In this document: piece after piece, positions 10,433 through 20,279 of the stretch
How the letters are laid out: each line of letters begins with the position of its first letter
How positions within the stretch are numbered: position 1 is the first letter of the stretch
Source of the DNA: Petrolisthes cinctipes
Taxonomy: Eukaryota > Arthropoda > Malacostraca > Decapoda > Porcellanidae
NCBI GenBank assembly: GCA_033782935.1
Contig: JAWQEG010000414.1
Location: 5,001 to 69,000, forward strand
Direction of reading: 5' to 3'
Length of the DNA stretch: 64,000 nucleotides
Notes under the pieces: model-generated
What the model saw: the letters and a program-made list of their open reading frames with translations, nothing else
The model's database searches: none
What the model was told of the DNA's origin: nothing
Translations under genes and position numbers: made by a program

Positions 10433-11723
10433 TGGCAGCCTGCGCGGCAACTAGCCCATCAATCCTGGCTTCAAGGGCAGAAAAGCGGTTCTCGAGAGCC
10501 GTACATCGTGCCATGAGAGTAGCAACAGACTTGCGGAGGGCCATGTCTGGAGGTGAGGCAGGGCTGGTAGGAGGAGCAGACTGGGGAGGTGGTGGTGGTG
10601 GCGGTGGTGGAGGCAGAGCAATAGTAGTGACACGAGCCTGGACCTTACGTCGAGTACATCCATGCCACACATTACCCCCTGGCTGAAGGCATCGTGGACA
10701 CTTCCATCGACTCGTATCCTCAGGAGGTGAAGGCTCAGAGGTGGAGGCAGCAGGACGTGATGGTTCGCCCCTGACAGGACACGTCTTGGAATCATGGTCG
10801 GCGGCACACCATGCACACTTCGGCCTGGCAGAACAGTACCGAGAGATATGCCCCACACCCCAGCACCTGTAGCACCAAGGCTGGTCATTATGAAGTTTCC
10901 TTACCTCACACGGTGGAAGACAAGGGAGGAAATCAAAGGAAATCTCATTTGGAGGTGGATCGGGTTGACTCCAGACAACAACAATACGGCTTATGGGGGA
11001 ACCATCTTGGAAAAAACGACGGGCAAAGTACACACCAGGGTATTCCTTAGCAAGTTTCGGGTCAACATCAATAGGAAAACGGGTAAGGATGTAGCTGGGG
11101 ATCTTACGAGGCCTCTCGGGTGAGTCTTCAAGAATGAGAGGCAAAGACAAAAATTCACCAGCCTTAACTCTATCAATGATATCCTGATGCTTCCTTGAGA
11201 TGTAGACAAACCGGGAGGTGACAGCAGCCATCTTCACTTCAGCCAGTTCACGCTGCAGCTGGAAGGCCCTGTTGACATCAGACAACCATCGCAGCTTTGT
11301 GTCCGTAGATGGGTTTCCAGAGAAGGAGAGCTTGACATAGGCATTTCTTGGGGCAAATGCAGGAACGTTGGACGAGGGCAAGGAGTTGGTATACAGGGAA
11401 GAAACACCACGTTGAGGCAGAGAAGGTACGTCGTGCACAGCTGAAGCACCCTTGGCAGTCTTGGCAGCCGGAGGCAAACAGTCCACACCATCAGAATCCT
11501 GCAAGGAGTCGGACGAGGCATCAACGGGTCGCTTGATAGAGGTTGAGGAGGTGGAAGGCTGCAACCTGAGCTGCGGAGTGACCGAGGACAGGGGGGGAGG
11601 GTTGCGAGAAGGCAGCTCAGGCCAGTGATCCTCGATAGGAGACTCATCCTCCTCCGACATGGCCAAGTCGGCCTCCAGGCAGGAAGCCACATCCGAATCC
11701 GCCCTCTCCATCAGGCCAGGCAA
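10422..11723 (-). CDS. Non-LTR ORF1: zinc-knuckle nucleic-acid-binding protein (copy 1)
   Basis: 433 residues starting MPGLMERAD. Residues about 285-320 hold two CCHC knuckles (CYRCWGVGHISRYC and CAWCAADHDSKTC); a third (CPRCLQPGGNVWHGC) lies near 340-355. A ten-proline run (about 378-388) and a heptad-rich, probably coiled-coil tail (LMARCTALENRFSALEARI) follow. Such proteins coat the element RNA. It ends at a TAA eight bases past the ORF2 Met; copy 4 has AAA there and its reading frame runs about 65 codons further. The uninterrupted frame makes this the best ORF1 in the window. Confidence 0.9.
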   Translation of the reverse strand: MPGLMERADSDVASCLEADLAMSEEDESPIEDHWPELPSRNPPPLSSVTPQLRLQPSTSSTSIKRPVDASSDSLQDSDGVDCLPPAAKTAKGASAVHDVPSLPQRGVSSLYTNSLPSSNVPAFAPRNAYVKLSFSGNPSTDTKLRWLSDVNRAFQLQRELAEVKMAAVTSRFVYISRKHQDIIDRVKAGEFLSLPLILEDSPERPRKIPSYILTRFPIDVDPKLAKEYPGVYFARRFFQDGSPISRIVVVWSQPDPPPNEISFDFLPCLPPCEVRKLHNDQPWCYRCWGVGHISRYCSARPKCAWCAADHDSKTCPVRGEPSRPAASTSEPSPPEDTSRWKCPRCLQPGGNVWHGCTRRKVQARVTTIALPPPPPPPPPPQSAPPTSPASPPDMALRKSVATLMARCTALENRFSALEARIDGLVAAQAANDS

Positions 11724-11988
11724 TGCCTAGATGGGAAGCGAACAACTGAACACACACGAACACACGAACATACACACACAGAACCACAATAAAAAAAAAA
11801 TAAACCACAAACAACAATACCACAAACAGCAAAACCACAAAAAAAAACGAGATAGAAAATATAAACAACTCCTATAACACCACAACACGCAAACAAGAAC
11901 GTTGAAACAAGACAAACAACAACACAAACAACAACACAGGCAGAGCGCCAGGAACACGTCTTCACTCCAGGAAGGTTGGGGTGAGACT
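11724..11988 (-). promoter_or_regulatory. 5' UTR of non-LTR copy 1
   Basis: About 265 bp of GTTGTT-rich sequence before ORF1. Copy 5 (46762-47035) shares it; copies 2-4 carry a different version. LINE 5' UTRs usually contain an internal Pol II promoter; the shared AGTCTC start resembles an arthropod initiator-like start, but this is inference. Confidence 0.5.
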
Positions 11989-12191
11989 CCCTCGCAAGAG
12001 TCACGGGCTGCAGACAGCCTACAGACTCGGGGTTGAAGTATATATATATATAAAAACAGAAAAAAGAAAACAATTAACGTAGCCTGTGAAAGAGTGTTCG
12101 ACAGTGCAGCTCGGTTTAGCTGTTATGGTTTGTTCGTGTTTCGTGACTTCGCAGGTTATTCGAATCCAAACTGTAGTCGCGTTGATAACTG

Positions 12192-12358
12192 TATGCTCCC
12201 AGCCCCCTATGTCCCTGTTCACCTAGCAGTAAGTGGGTACCCGGCTGTAAGAGCAAGGATAGCAACCTTGTAGGCTGGGGGAAGATGTGTTGATGTAACA
12301 AAACTGACTGCCTTAATGACCAACACCATGAGTCGATAGGCATAAAGCCCTAAATCTA
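12192..12358 (+). mobile_element. SINE family 2, 5'-truncated
   Basis: Begins within the body (CCAGCCCCCTATGTCCCTGT) and ends GATAGGCATAAAGCCCTAAA plus TCTATTTCTTCTT, matching the complete copy at 35089-35344. Confidence 0.8.
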
Positions 12359-12419
12359 TTTCTTCTTTGAATGTATTCACAGAGGAGAAGCAGGGGAGTT
12401 GATGTTCTGTAAAACGAAA

Positions 12420-12420
<1 letters not shown>

Positions 12421-12458
<38 letters not shown>
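12421..12458. repeat. (TC)n microsatellite
   Basis: 38 bp of pure TC. From 12490 to about 13009 the sequence is AT-rich and nothing is recognised; it is probably intron of the minus-strand gene that follows. Confidence 0.85.
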
Positions 12459-12463
<5 letters not shown>

Positions 12464-13009
12464 TACCAACACAGTTGCTACAATTCATAATAGTCGTTCA
12501 TCTCCTAAATAACTCATTTGTAGAACACATTGTATATAATAAAATGTGTTTATTTTTCACTATATACCTTACCCTTTAAATTTGGTGTATGCCTTTGTAT
12601 CAGTGATTGCATCGACCGAGTGCCTCCTTAAGTATGCTTGGGTCTTAATTAAATAAGGTAGAATATAAATTCATACTCTATGGTGTAATAAAGGTTTTAC
12701 TGTACTTGGTCGAAGCAACTTTGTAGCATAAGCTCCCTTTCTATAATTCTAAGACACTTCTTACATTTAAACAAGATGGAGTAAAATTTTTCTTCCATTT
12801 ACATATATATACTGAAATTATCTGTGAATTACTTATGAGTACAGATTTCGTTCCAGAATCCTCGAATACTGGAAACACCCCAAATGAGAAATGATAGTTG
12901 GAGTAAAAGCGAGGATGTGTGAAGATGTAGTAATAAATATATACTGTCTATATGAACACTTATCTCCACTAGTATCAATCAGTATCTGGTGGGTTTGACA
13001 ATATGTGGC

Positions 13010-13122
13010 ACCACTGTGTTTGTTTACATGACGTTCTTATGGTAAATCCTTTAATTAACAGGGGTGAGTTCTGTCCAATCACTTACTAATACTACAAGTT
13101 AACAAACACAGCGGTGTCATAT
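13010..13122. repeat. Small inverted-repeat element
   Basis: Ends CCACTGTGTTTGTTTAC and GTTAACAAACACAGCGGTG are near complements. A related sequence at about 34998-35090 and 35345-35380 is interrupted by a SINE. Confidence 0.5.
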
Positions 13123-13186
13123 TTCGCTAAACCCAATGGGCGGTGTGCTCGTTACTAGTGGAGGCCACTGAAATTATATGTCTCAC

Positions 13187-14667
13187 CTTTTGGTCTAGTT
13201 TGAGGACGACCGTTGTCAGCGCACCATCTGTGTCATTCTGTAGATGATGGAACTCTAGACGTTCATCAATCCAGCTGAGCATCAGTGTGACAGTGAGTGT
13301 CAAGGTGGATGCCAGTAGGTCAGTCTGCCCCAGGTCTGTCACCTCAGCCTCCACGGAGATCTGTACAGGGATCATCGGGGGCATGGCATCCACGTAGCCC
13401 TGGGGTGTGATGCAGGTGAAGCAGTCCCTCTCATCTATTCCGTCACTACAGTCGATAACGTTGTCACAGCGCTGTGATAGTTTGATACATGTGGAGTCAG
13501 TACATGTAAATCTATCAGAGGTACAGGTGCTGAGAACCATTATCTGTGTGCTGTTCATGGTATTGTTGCACAATTCGGTGTGTAGCTTCCAAGGATGTCG
13601 ACCCAATGGTGGCAGGAGTGTTTTTGTACAAGCCAGGGGATTCCAACCCTTTCCTTCCCATCTCAGGCACCATGATTCACTCACTTTGTCCCAGATGATG
13701 TGGTAACGACCATATCCATGTAAGTAGATGCTACTGTTGTTGCTATACCATCGAGAGCAGAGGAACTTACCACAAAGTTGATCTCCTTAGACCAACGTGA
13801 GGCGCTGACTGGGCACAGTCCCATCAAGCGGATAGGCTGTGGTGGGCGGATATAACGAGCAATGAAACACAACTCACTGTCCTGGTCCTCCTGGTGCCAC
13901 GACCCTTGCTGGTCCTGGCTCACTGGGTAAGAGTCAGGATTCCCTGTCAGCCTCTCCATGCGGATGGCCAGGAAGTCATAGAAATTCTTATTATAATCCT
14001 CACTAAGGGCCATCTGAGATGTTTCGTTCACAAAGATACCCAACCATATGCTCACCCCTTCTGAGTATGCATTGCTACACTGAGGCCTGTAGAATGTGAG
14101 TTGTGTGACCTGTCTCCATTCCTGCTCATCACTCGGGGCAGCCATCACAATCTCGGATCTCTGAAGGAAAGTATGTGCCTCAGACCATGATAGCATATTA
14201 GTAAAGAAGAATAACTCTGCCTTGCTGTGATCTCCTTGATTGCAGGGGCCGTCGTGGTGAATGGTGACACTACCAGACTCATTGTGAACTGTCCACTTCA
14301 GGTTGTTCCAGGCTATCATTACTGTTGTTACATCCTGCTGTTGACACGCAGACCAACCCTGCACCTGATGAGGGGATAGAGCAGTTGGCCATAGTGTTAG
14401 GCCTGTGAGATGTCCTATGAATGCCTGATTGCCGATGAAGCCACCATCTAGTTCATCTTGCTCCTGTCCAGCCACTAGGGACCCGTTGAGGAGCAGGGGT
14501 GGGTTGGAGGCTGGGTGGTGCTGACCCCTTCCAGCTACCCACCCACACACCCACCTGTTCCTCATCCACCACCAGGCAGGCTGAGTACCAAAACATTGGC
14601 CGTAGCTTCAGGTGATGTTGTACGTTGTGACCCATGTAGTCCACTTCTAACCCGTCAGGCCGTGTGA
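13187..14667 (-). pseudogene. Second exon of chimeric receptor with two compensating frame breaks
   Basis: The upstream frame reads through CLVVDEEQV, then needs a one-base shift inside the GGTGGGTGTGTGGG tract near 14535 to continue into NGSLVAGQEQDE. A reverse shift between NFVVS and SIYLHGYGRYHIIW near 13780 restores the original frame, in which LDLa and channel sequence follow. Either two single-base assembly errors or real decay would explain this; no stop lies within the corrected frame that I can see. Confidence 0.55.
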
Positions 14668-15438
14668 CTGCAGACAAACAATGATAAGAAACTTCAACAA
14701 AGTATAGACAACATAATAGGCTTTCATAGTTTTTCTAGATGGAAGGAAGAGTGTACTCTTGTGCAAATGAATTATAGGCAAAATTTAAGTGGAAGATTCA
14801 CATGCCCTGCATAAAAATGATCTGGCAAAATCACTAGAAAGGGCTTGCATCTGTATCCTCTAATATTAATTATCCAACGATATGCAATGTCAAGGTGGAC
14901 AGTATATAGCTTTAAACATTAGAAAATATATATTGAAATTTTTCCACTAAGAGTGAGAGAAAACTATTTATAGGCTATGCTAGATGGCATCACATGTAGG
15001 AGTACAGTTGTGAACATATGAAACAAACACATAAAACAATCACCTTATCAAGCATAGATTAGGACACGCCTCTATACATAACATCTTATCCTAGCTTTGT
15101 GTTAATGAGGAGCCATGTTTGAAGTACGTATGTTTCATATAGTATGTCTGCCAATGTACCACCAAACTCACTTACAGACATGGATAACATTATCGTCCCG
15201 AGCGCTGAGTGCATAACTAAGTAGACAACTGAGGTCAAGGAAGGTCACCACACGGATCCACATACAGAGTGTGAAGGCAGAGAGACTGGTAACAAGAGAT
15301 GGGTCTGTATTTTCTTCCTCATCTTGTATTGCTTCCCTCAGCCACACAGTCAGCCGGGTTTGGTTGTCGTAGGACCGTGGTAACAATTGGTACACATGTG
15401 ACCCTGGTTGTTCCCTCTCCCCCACACATTGACAGAGT
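13187..15438 (-). CDS. Pentraxin / C-type-lectin-like / LDLa / Cys-loop channel chimeric receptor (partial gene, 2 exons)
   Basis: Two exons: 15438-15176 (acceptor TTGTTTCAG, donor GTAAGTGAG) and 14667-13187 (acceptor TTTGTCTGCAG, donor GTGAGACAT). The phases agree (T + TC completes a Phe codon). In order: pentraxin-like domain across the splice (FTLCMWIRV, LLSYALSARDDNVIHV, then NGSLVAGQEQDE and GGFIGNQAFIGHL); a C-type-lectin-like region (LSWSEAHTFLQ, VSIWLGIF, ELCFIARY); an LDL-receptor class A repeat (CTSDRFTCTDSTCIKLSQRC, ending CSDGIDERDC); and the start of a Cys-loop ligand-binding domain (VEAEVTDL then LMLSWIDERLEFHHLQ). Pentraxin and lectin folds bind sugars or phosphocholine; Cys-loop proteins are pentameric neurotransmitter-gated channels, so a surface-recognition channel subunit is inferred. 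The reading frame breaks near 14535 and returns near 13780. The 5' exon with the signal peptide and the transmembrane exons were not found. Confidence 0.75.
14668..15175 (-). other. Intron of chimeric receptor
   Basis: 508 bp bounded by GTAAGTGAG (donor) and TTTGTCTGCAG (acceptor) on the minus strand. It contains a diverged MITE (15003-15158) next to the donor. Confidence 0.75.
15003..15158. mobile_element. MITE family D, diverged, in intron
   Basis: TACAGTTGTGAACATATGAA start, then CACCTTATCAAGCATAGATT; it ends ATGTCTGCCAATGTA. It matches 27395-27552 in layout. Confidence 0.6.
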
Positions 15439-15456
15439 CTGAAACAATTCCGTACG

Positions 15457-15627
15457 TACAGTCGCAATCCAAAATATGTATCCAGGTCTTATTGAAGTTT
15501 CGAATCATTTGACATACTAGTGAACCAATTACAACACTTATCCTGTTTCATATTTGCTTGAGCTCGCTTAATACTCGATCAGGCTATTCGAAGCAAGCCT
15601 GGATACATATTTTGGATTGCGAATGTA
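15457..15627 (+). mobile_element. MITE family B copy
   Basis: 171 bp. Ends TACAGTCGCAATCCAAAATA and ATTTTGGATTGCGAATGTA; inside these, TATCCAGGTCTTG pairs with CAAGCCTGGATAC. Family B is the second most abundant element here (11 copies). Confidence 0.88.
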
Positions 15628-16016
15628 CAGTCGTGGTCAGTAATAATCATCCACAATGGGGTGATGGTTCCCCTCTGTTCGTTGGCTGACAGATTTTCCA
15701 ATAAAAAGGTCAAGTATACTCGCAATCCAACATTTGTATCCAGGTCTTGTTGAAGTTTCGAATCATTTGACATACTAGTGAACCAATTACAACACTTATC
15801 CTGTTTCATATTTGCTTGAGCTCACTTAACACTCGATCAGGCTATTCGAAGTAAGCCTGGATACACATTTTGGATTGCGAGTGTACCATCTTTTAAATTA
15901 CTACTTACAGCTACTCACTTTTCAAAACAATAACATAATATGTGAACATGAAATAATTAGACAGCAATTTATTTTAGTTACCTATATGTGGATGGTTATT
16001 ATTGACCACGACTGTA
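15626..16016 (+). mobile_element. MITE family C, hosting a family B insertion
   Basis: Ends TACAGTCGTGGTCAGTAATA and TATTATTGACCACGACTGTA-type; sister copy 25272-25510. A family B copy sits inside at 15717-15885. Shares TA with B copies on both sides. Confidence 0.8.
15717..15885 (+). mobile_element. MITE family B copy nested in family C
   Basis: 169 bp with standard family B ends, inserted at a TA in the middle of the family C element. Confidence 0.85.
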
Positions 16017-16185
16017 CATTCGTAATCTAAAATTTGTATCCAAGTCTTGTTGAAGTTTCGAATACTTTGACATAGGAATGAACCAATTACAACGTTTATC
16101 CTGTTTCATATTTGCTTGAGCTCGCATAATACTCGATTAGGCTGTTCGAAGCAAGCCTGGATAAATATTTTGGATTGCGAGTATA
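16015..16185 (+). mobile_element. MITE family B copy
   Basis: Diverged ends (TACATTCGTAATCTAAAAT and TTGGATTGCGAGTATA) with the standard core; starts on the shared TA of the preceding element. Confidence 0.82.
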
Positions 16186-16273
16186 GCCTACAGTTGTTCT
16201 CATTTTCACACATCATACAATGTTGTTATTATGACAAGAGAATGTGAGTTTCTCAGTGACACAGGTTTTACGG

Positions 16274-16491
16274 TACAGCCACAATCAAATAACCATCGAC
16301 ACTTTCCTTCCATAGTAGTTAATATCTTGGTAATAAAGAACAACACGTGTATGATTTTGCAGCAACTCATGACAATAATTGAATGGATTGAGTTGACGTA
16401 AAGTGTTGTATGTTTATATTTTTATATGATATATACTGATTTATTTGCACAATGGAAGAAGAGTGACGGTGGATATTTGATTGTGGCTGTA
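16274..16491 (+). mobile_element. MITE family A copy
   Basis: 218 bp, family A termini and core. Confidence 0.85.
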
Positions 16492-16614
16492 CATTTGGCC
16501 AATCTATTTGCTCTCTGAATGTAGTAGAGAATGAGTAGCCTACCAATAACGATGAGGTAGCTTATTGACATGCATAGCTACATAGTCATCAGTCACTATG
16601 TTCCTTTACACAAG

Positions 16615-16788
16615 TACACTCGTGATACGTAATTTCTGACCAGAGACGAACGGCAGGCACCACACACACATCCCCAGCATTCGAACTTAACCTCTATAGA
16701 TGTACTGGGTGGGGAAATGAACAAAACCAGGCGATTCGAAGCTTTCTGCTCCTCACACTCTGGTCAGAAATTATGTATCATGAATGTA
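16615..16788. mobile_element. MITE family F copy
   Basis: TACACTCGTGATACGTAAT start and ATGTATCATGAATGTA end, same interior as 3372-3549. Confidence 0.8.
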
Positions 16789-17002
16789 CTATTGGCCACA
16801 AGAATTCGTACACACGCTGCTGTTTTCCAAGTTTTACAACATATAGAAAATGTAAGACAACGTAACTGCAATACAATATTATCATTAGGCTTGTTGTTTT
16901 GCAATACCGAGTCACTTAATAGATAGATCATTCATTTCAGTGCTTCCAGAATAATAACCTATCTTTCCATATAGCCTGTGTAAGAATTCCTGTAGCCCAC
17001 TG

Positions 17003-17173
17003 TACACTCGTAATCCAAAATATGTATCCAGGCTTGCTTCGAATAGCCTGATCGAGTATTAAGCGAACTCAAGCAAATATAAAACAGGATAAGCATTGTA
17101 ATTGGTTCATTAGTATGTCAAATGACTCGAAACTTCATCCTAACCTGGATACAAATTTTGAATTGCGAGTGTA
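17003..17173 (-). mobile_element. MITE family B copy, reverse
   Basis: Standard family B core in reverse orientation; shares its right TA with the family D element that follows. Confidence 0.85.
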
Positions 17174-17329
17174 CAGTTGCGGAACATGAATTATGAAACA
17201 GACACACTTCCAACAGGCCCCTTATTGAGTATAATGGGTGAGACGGGCCAATACACACGTCGTCGCATCCTACCATATGCTCAATGAGGGGACAGTTTCA
17301 AGTGTGTCTGTGTCATGTGTCCGCAACTA
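17172..17329. mobile_element. MITE family D copy
   Basis: TACAGTTGCGGAACATGAAT and AAACAGACACAC at left; GTGTGTCTGTGTCATG and TCCGCAACTA at right. Confidence 0.72.
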
Positions 17330-17340
17330 ACTTTCAGGCG

Positions 17341-17352
17341 CATAATATGAAG
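17341..17352. repeat. Target-site duplication, left
   Basis: CATAATATGAAG, repeated exactly at 17765-17776, brackets the combined SINE-LINE insertion. Confidence 0.75.
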
Positions 17353-17593
17353 AAGAAGAAGAAGATTTAGGGCTTAATGCTTAACGACTCATGGTGTTGG
17401 TCATTAAGGCAGTCTAGTCTTGTTACATCAACACATCTTCCCCCAGCCTACAAGGTTGCTGCTATCTTTGCTCTTACAGCCGGGTACCTACTTACTGCTA
17501 GGTGAACAGGGACATATGGGGATTGGAAAATTGTCCAACAATACCACTGACCTGGGGATCGAACCCATTAAACCATCAGCACCCCCCCCCCCC
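17349..17593 (-). mobile_element. SINE family 2 copy, antisense part of a chimera
   Basis: Minus-strand SINE 2 with its (CTT)n-type tail at the left (GAAGAAGAAG) and tRNA-like head at the right, ending in a C-run at 17580-17593. It is fused to the LINE 3' end that follows. Confidence 0.8.
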
Positions 17594-17764
17594 CATTGTG
17601 CTTCATTCTGTTATGTTTTCGTGATGTGTGTGTGTGGTGTGTGTGTGCGTGTGTATGTGTGATTGTAGTCATTGGATTCTCATGGGTCCCGCCTACCCGT
17701 ATGTATTGTTGCCTGCCTGTTGATTGACGCTACGGCGCAATTAATTAAAAAAAAAAAAAAAAAA
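17594..17764 (+). mobile_element. 3' end fragment of the main non-LTR family
   Basis: TTGTGCTTCATTCTGTTATG, a (TG)n stretch, GTCCCGCCTACC, GACGCTACGGCGCAATTAA, then poly(A). It matches the 3' UTR of copies 4 and 5. Confidence 0.85.
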
Positions 17765-17894
17765 CATAATATGAAGGTCTGGACAAATTTTATATTTCTC
17801 AAAACAACCAGGGCCATTGTTCACAAAACATCTTTAGAGTTCGGACTTGTTCGTATGTTTGCATTTCTGACCTCACTATAGTGTTTCAGGTTCA

Positions 17895-18118
17895 TTTCGA
17901 TGCAGTGAATGGTTTTGCTATTCTATTTGTTTGAGCTGTTGTTATGATTTCGAAACAGTGAATGGTTTTGCTATTCTATTTGTATGAGCTGTTGTTATGA
18001 TTTCGAAGCAGTGAATGGTTTTGTTATTCTATTTATATGAGCTGTTGTTATGTTTTCGAAGCAGTGAATGGTTTTGCTATTCTATTTGTATGAGCTGTTG
18101 TTATGTTTTCGAAGCAGT
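17895..18118. repeat. 53-bp tandem repeat, about 4 units
   Basis: Units start with GTGAATGGTTTTGCTATTCT at 17905, 17958, 18011 and 18064. Function unknown. The 170 bp after it shows no recognised feature. Confidence 0.9.
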
Positions 18119-18290
18119 GTCGGGTACTAGTCCTCGCCATGGATGAATGCTTACAAACAATATTTTAACTTAGGAGTGAACTTTGCTTTTGTGAATATGG
18201 GCCCTGATGAAAGGGATTCATGCAAGCCTGAGGTGTGTCTTCTAAGGGAGCCGGAGCTACTTCATCAATCTACTAGGCATGGGAAACCTG

Positions 18291-18511
18291 TACAGCCACA
18301 ATCAAATATCCAACGACACTTTCATTCCCTCGTAGTAAATATCTTGGTAATAAAGAACAACACGTTTTTGATTTTGCAGCACCTCATAATAATAATAATT
18401 GAGGGGGTTGAGTTGACGTAAGGTGTTGTTGTATGATTATATTTTGATATGATACCGATTTATTTGCAAGATGGAAGGAAAGTGTTGGTGGTTATTAGAT
18501 TGTGGCAGCAC
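18291..18511 (+). mobile_element. MITE family A copy, right end degraded
   Basis: Family A left terminus and core; right end has become TTGTGGCAGCACA. Confidence 0.8.
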
Positions 18512-18895
18512 ATAGGCTCCCTTACTCTTGAGGTAATAGGTTACATGAAAAGAGCAATTAGTTTTCGAAAATACTATTGGTGTACAAATATATTCAATTA
18601 CATATAGCCACCGCAGTGGAACAGGTGGAGTGTGGACGTACTCGTGGCGCTCTGTCTCCATTCTCGTTTGTGTTGTTGTTTGTGTTGTTTTGGAGCTCTT
18701 GTTTGTGTTTTTTGTGTTGTTTGTGATTTCTTGTTTGTGTGTTGTTGTTTCTGTGGTGTTGCTGGTGTTGTTTGTCTGTTGTGGTTCTGTGTATAGTTTT
18801 GTTGTGATTGTCTGTGTGTGTGTGTGTGTGTGTGCGTGTCCCTGGCTGATTGAGTGTTTAGTTGTTTGTCTTGTTGTTTGCTTTCCATCTAGGCC

Positions 18896-19564
18896 TTGCC
18901 TGGCCTGATGGAGAATGCGGATTCCTGCTTGGAGGCCGACTTGGCAATGTCGGAGGAAGACAAGTCTCCAATTGAGGATCACTGGCCTGAGCTGCCTTCT
19001 CGCAACCCTCCCCCCCTCTCCTCGGTCACTCCGCAGCACAGGTTGCAGCCGTCCACCTCCTCAACCTCTACCAAGCGACCCGTTGATGCCTCGTCCGACT
19101 CCTCGCAGGATTCCGATGGTATGGACTGTTTGCCTCCAGCTGCCAAGACTGCCAAGGGTGCTTCAGCTGTGCACGACGTACCTTCTCTGCCTCACCCTGG
19201 TGTTTCTTCTTTGTATACCAACTCCTTGCCCTCGTCCAACCTTCCTGCTTTTGCCCCGAGAGATGCCTATGTCAAACTCTCCTTCTCTGGAAACCCATCT
19301 ACGGACACAAAGCTGCGTTGGTTGTCTGATGTCAACAGGGCCTTCCAGCTGCAGCGTGAACTAGCTGAAGTCAAGATGGCTGCTGTCACCTCCCGGTTTG
19401 TCTACATCTCTAGGAAGCGTCAGGACATCATTGATAGAGTGGCTGGTGAATTTTTATCTCTGCCTCTCATTCTTGAAGACTCACCCGAGAGGCCTCGTAA
19501 ATTCCCCAGCTACATCCTCACCCGTTTTCCTATTGATGTTGACCCGAAACTTGTCAAAGGATAG
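18896..19564 (+). pseudogene. Broken ORF1 of non-LTR copy 2
   Basis: 222 residues from MPGLMENAD ending at TAG 19562-19564 where relatives read GYPGVYFA. The downstream sequence still encodes the zinc-knuckle and proline regions in shifted frames (19909-20260), with part of the first knuckle deleted. Confidence 0.8.
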
Positions 19565-20279
19565 CCTGGTGTGTACTTTGCCCGTCGTTTTTTCCAAGAT
19601 GGTTCCCCCATTAGCCGTTTTGTTGTTGTCTGGAGTCAACCCGATCCACCTTCAAATGAGATTTCCTTCGATTTCCTCCCTTGTCTTCCACCATGTGAGG
19701 TGAGGAAACTTCATGCTGGGGAGTTGGGCATATCTCCCGGTACTGTTTTGCCAGGCCGAAGTGTGCATGGTGTGCCGCCGACCATGATTCCAAGACGTGT
19801 CCTGTCAGGGGTGAACCATCACGTCCTGCTGCCTCCACCTCTCAGCCTTCACCTCCTGAGGATACGTCTCGATGGAAGTGTCCACGATGCCTTCAGCCAG
19901 GGGTTAACGTGTGGCATGTATGTACTCGACGTCAGGTCCAGGCTCGTGTCTCTACTATTGCTTTGCCTCCACCACCACCACCACCACCACCACCTCCCCA
20001 GTCTGCTCCTACCAGCCCTGCCTCACCTCCAGACATGGCCCTCCGCAAGTCTGTTGCTACCCTCATGGCACGATGTACGGCTCTCAAAAACCGCTTTTCT
20101 GCCCTTGAAGCCAGGATTGATGGGCTAGTTGCCGCTCAGGCTGCCAATGACTCCAAACTCTCCACCTTGGTCGAGGCTCAGCAGGCCATCATCTCAACTG
20201 TCACTACCCTTACCAAAAAGATGGATACTGTTGCATCTCGCCTTAAAAAGCTTTTCGAGTCACTTACATACATAGCTCC

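Larger units (their letters stand above)
6508..11988 (-). mobile_element. Non-LTR retrotransposon, near-complete copy 1
   Basis: The 3' poly(A) is the poly(T) at 6508-6528; the 5' end begins AGTCTCACCCCAACC near 11988, the same start motif seen in three other copies. Order: 5' UTR, ORF1 (zinc-knuckle protein), ORF2 (endonuclease, reverse transcriptase, RNase H, C-terminal cysteine motif), 3' UTR. An RNase H-bearing, two-ORF LINE fits the I/LOA/R1-type assemblage; the exact clade was not resolved. No convincing target duplication was found. About 160 bp of ORF2 (between the thumb and RNase H) is deleted in frame relative to copies 4 and 5. Confidence 0.92.

Noticed and set aside
11644..12073. 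Cys/Val/Phe-rich frames upstream of LINE ORF1 (also near 18630, 22147, 37330 and 46757)
   Set aside because: They lie in the GTTGTT-rich 5' UTR of the LINE in every copy and differ by frameshifts between copies; not conserved as protein.
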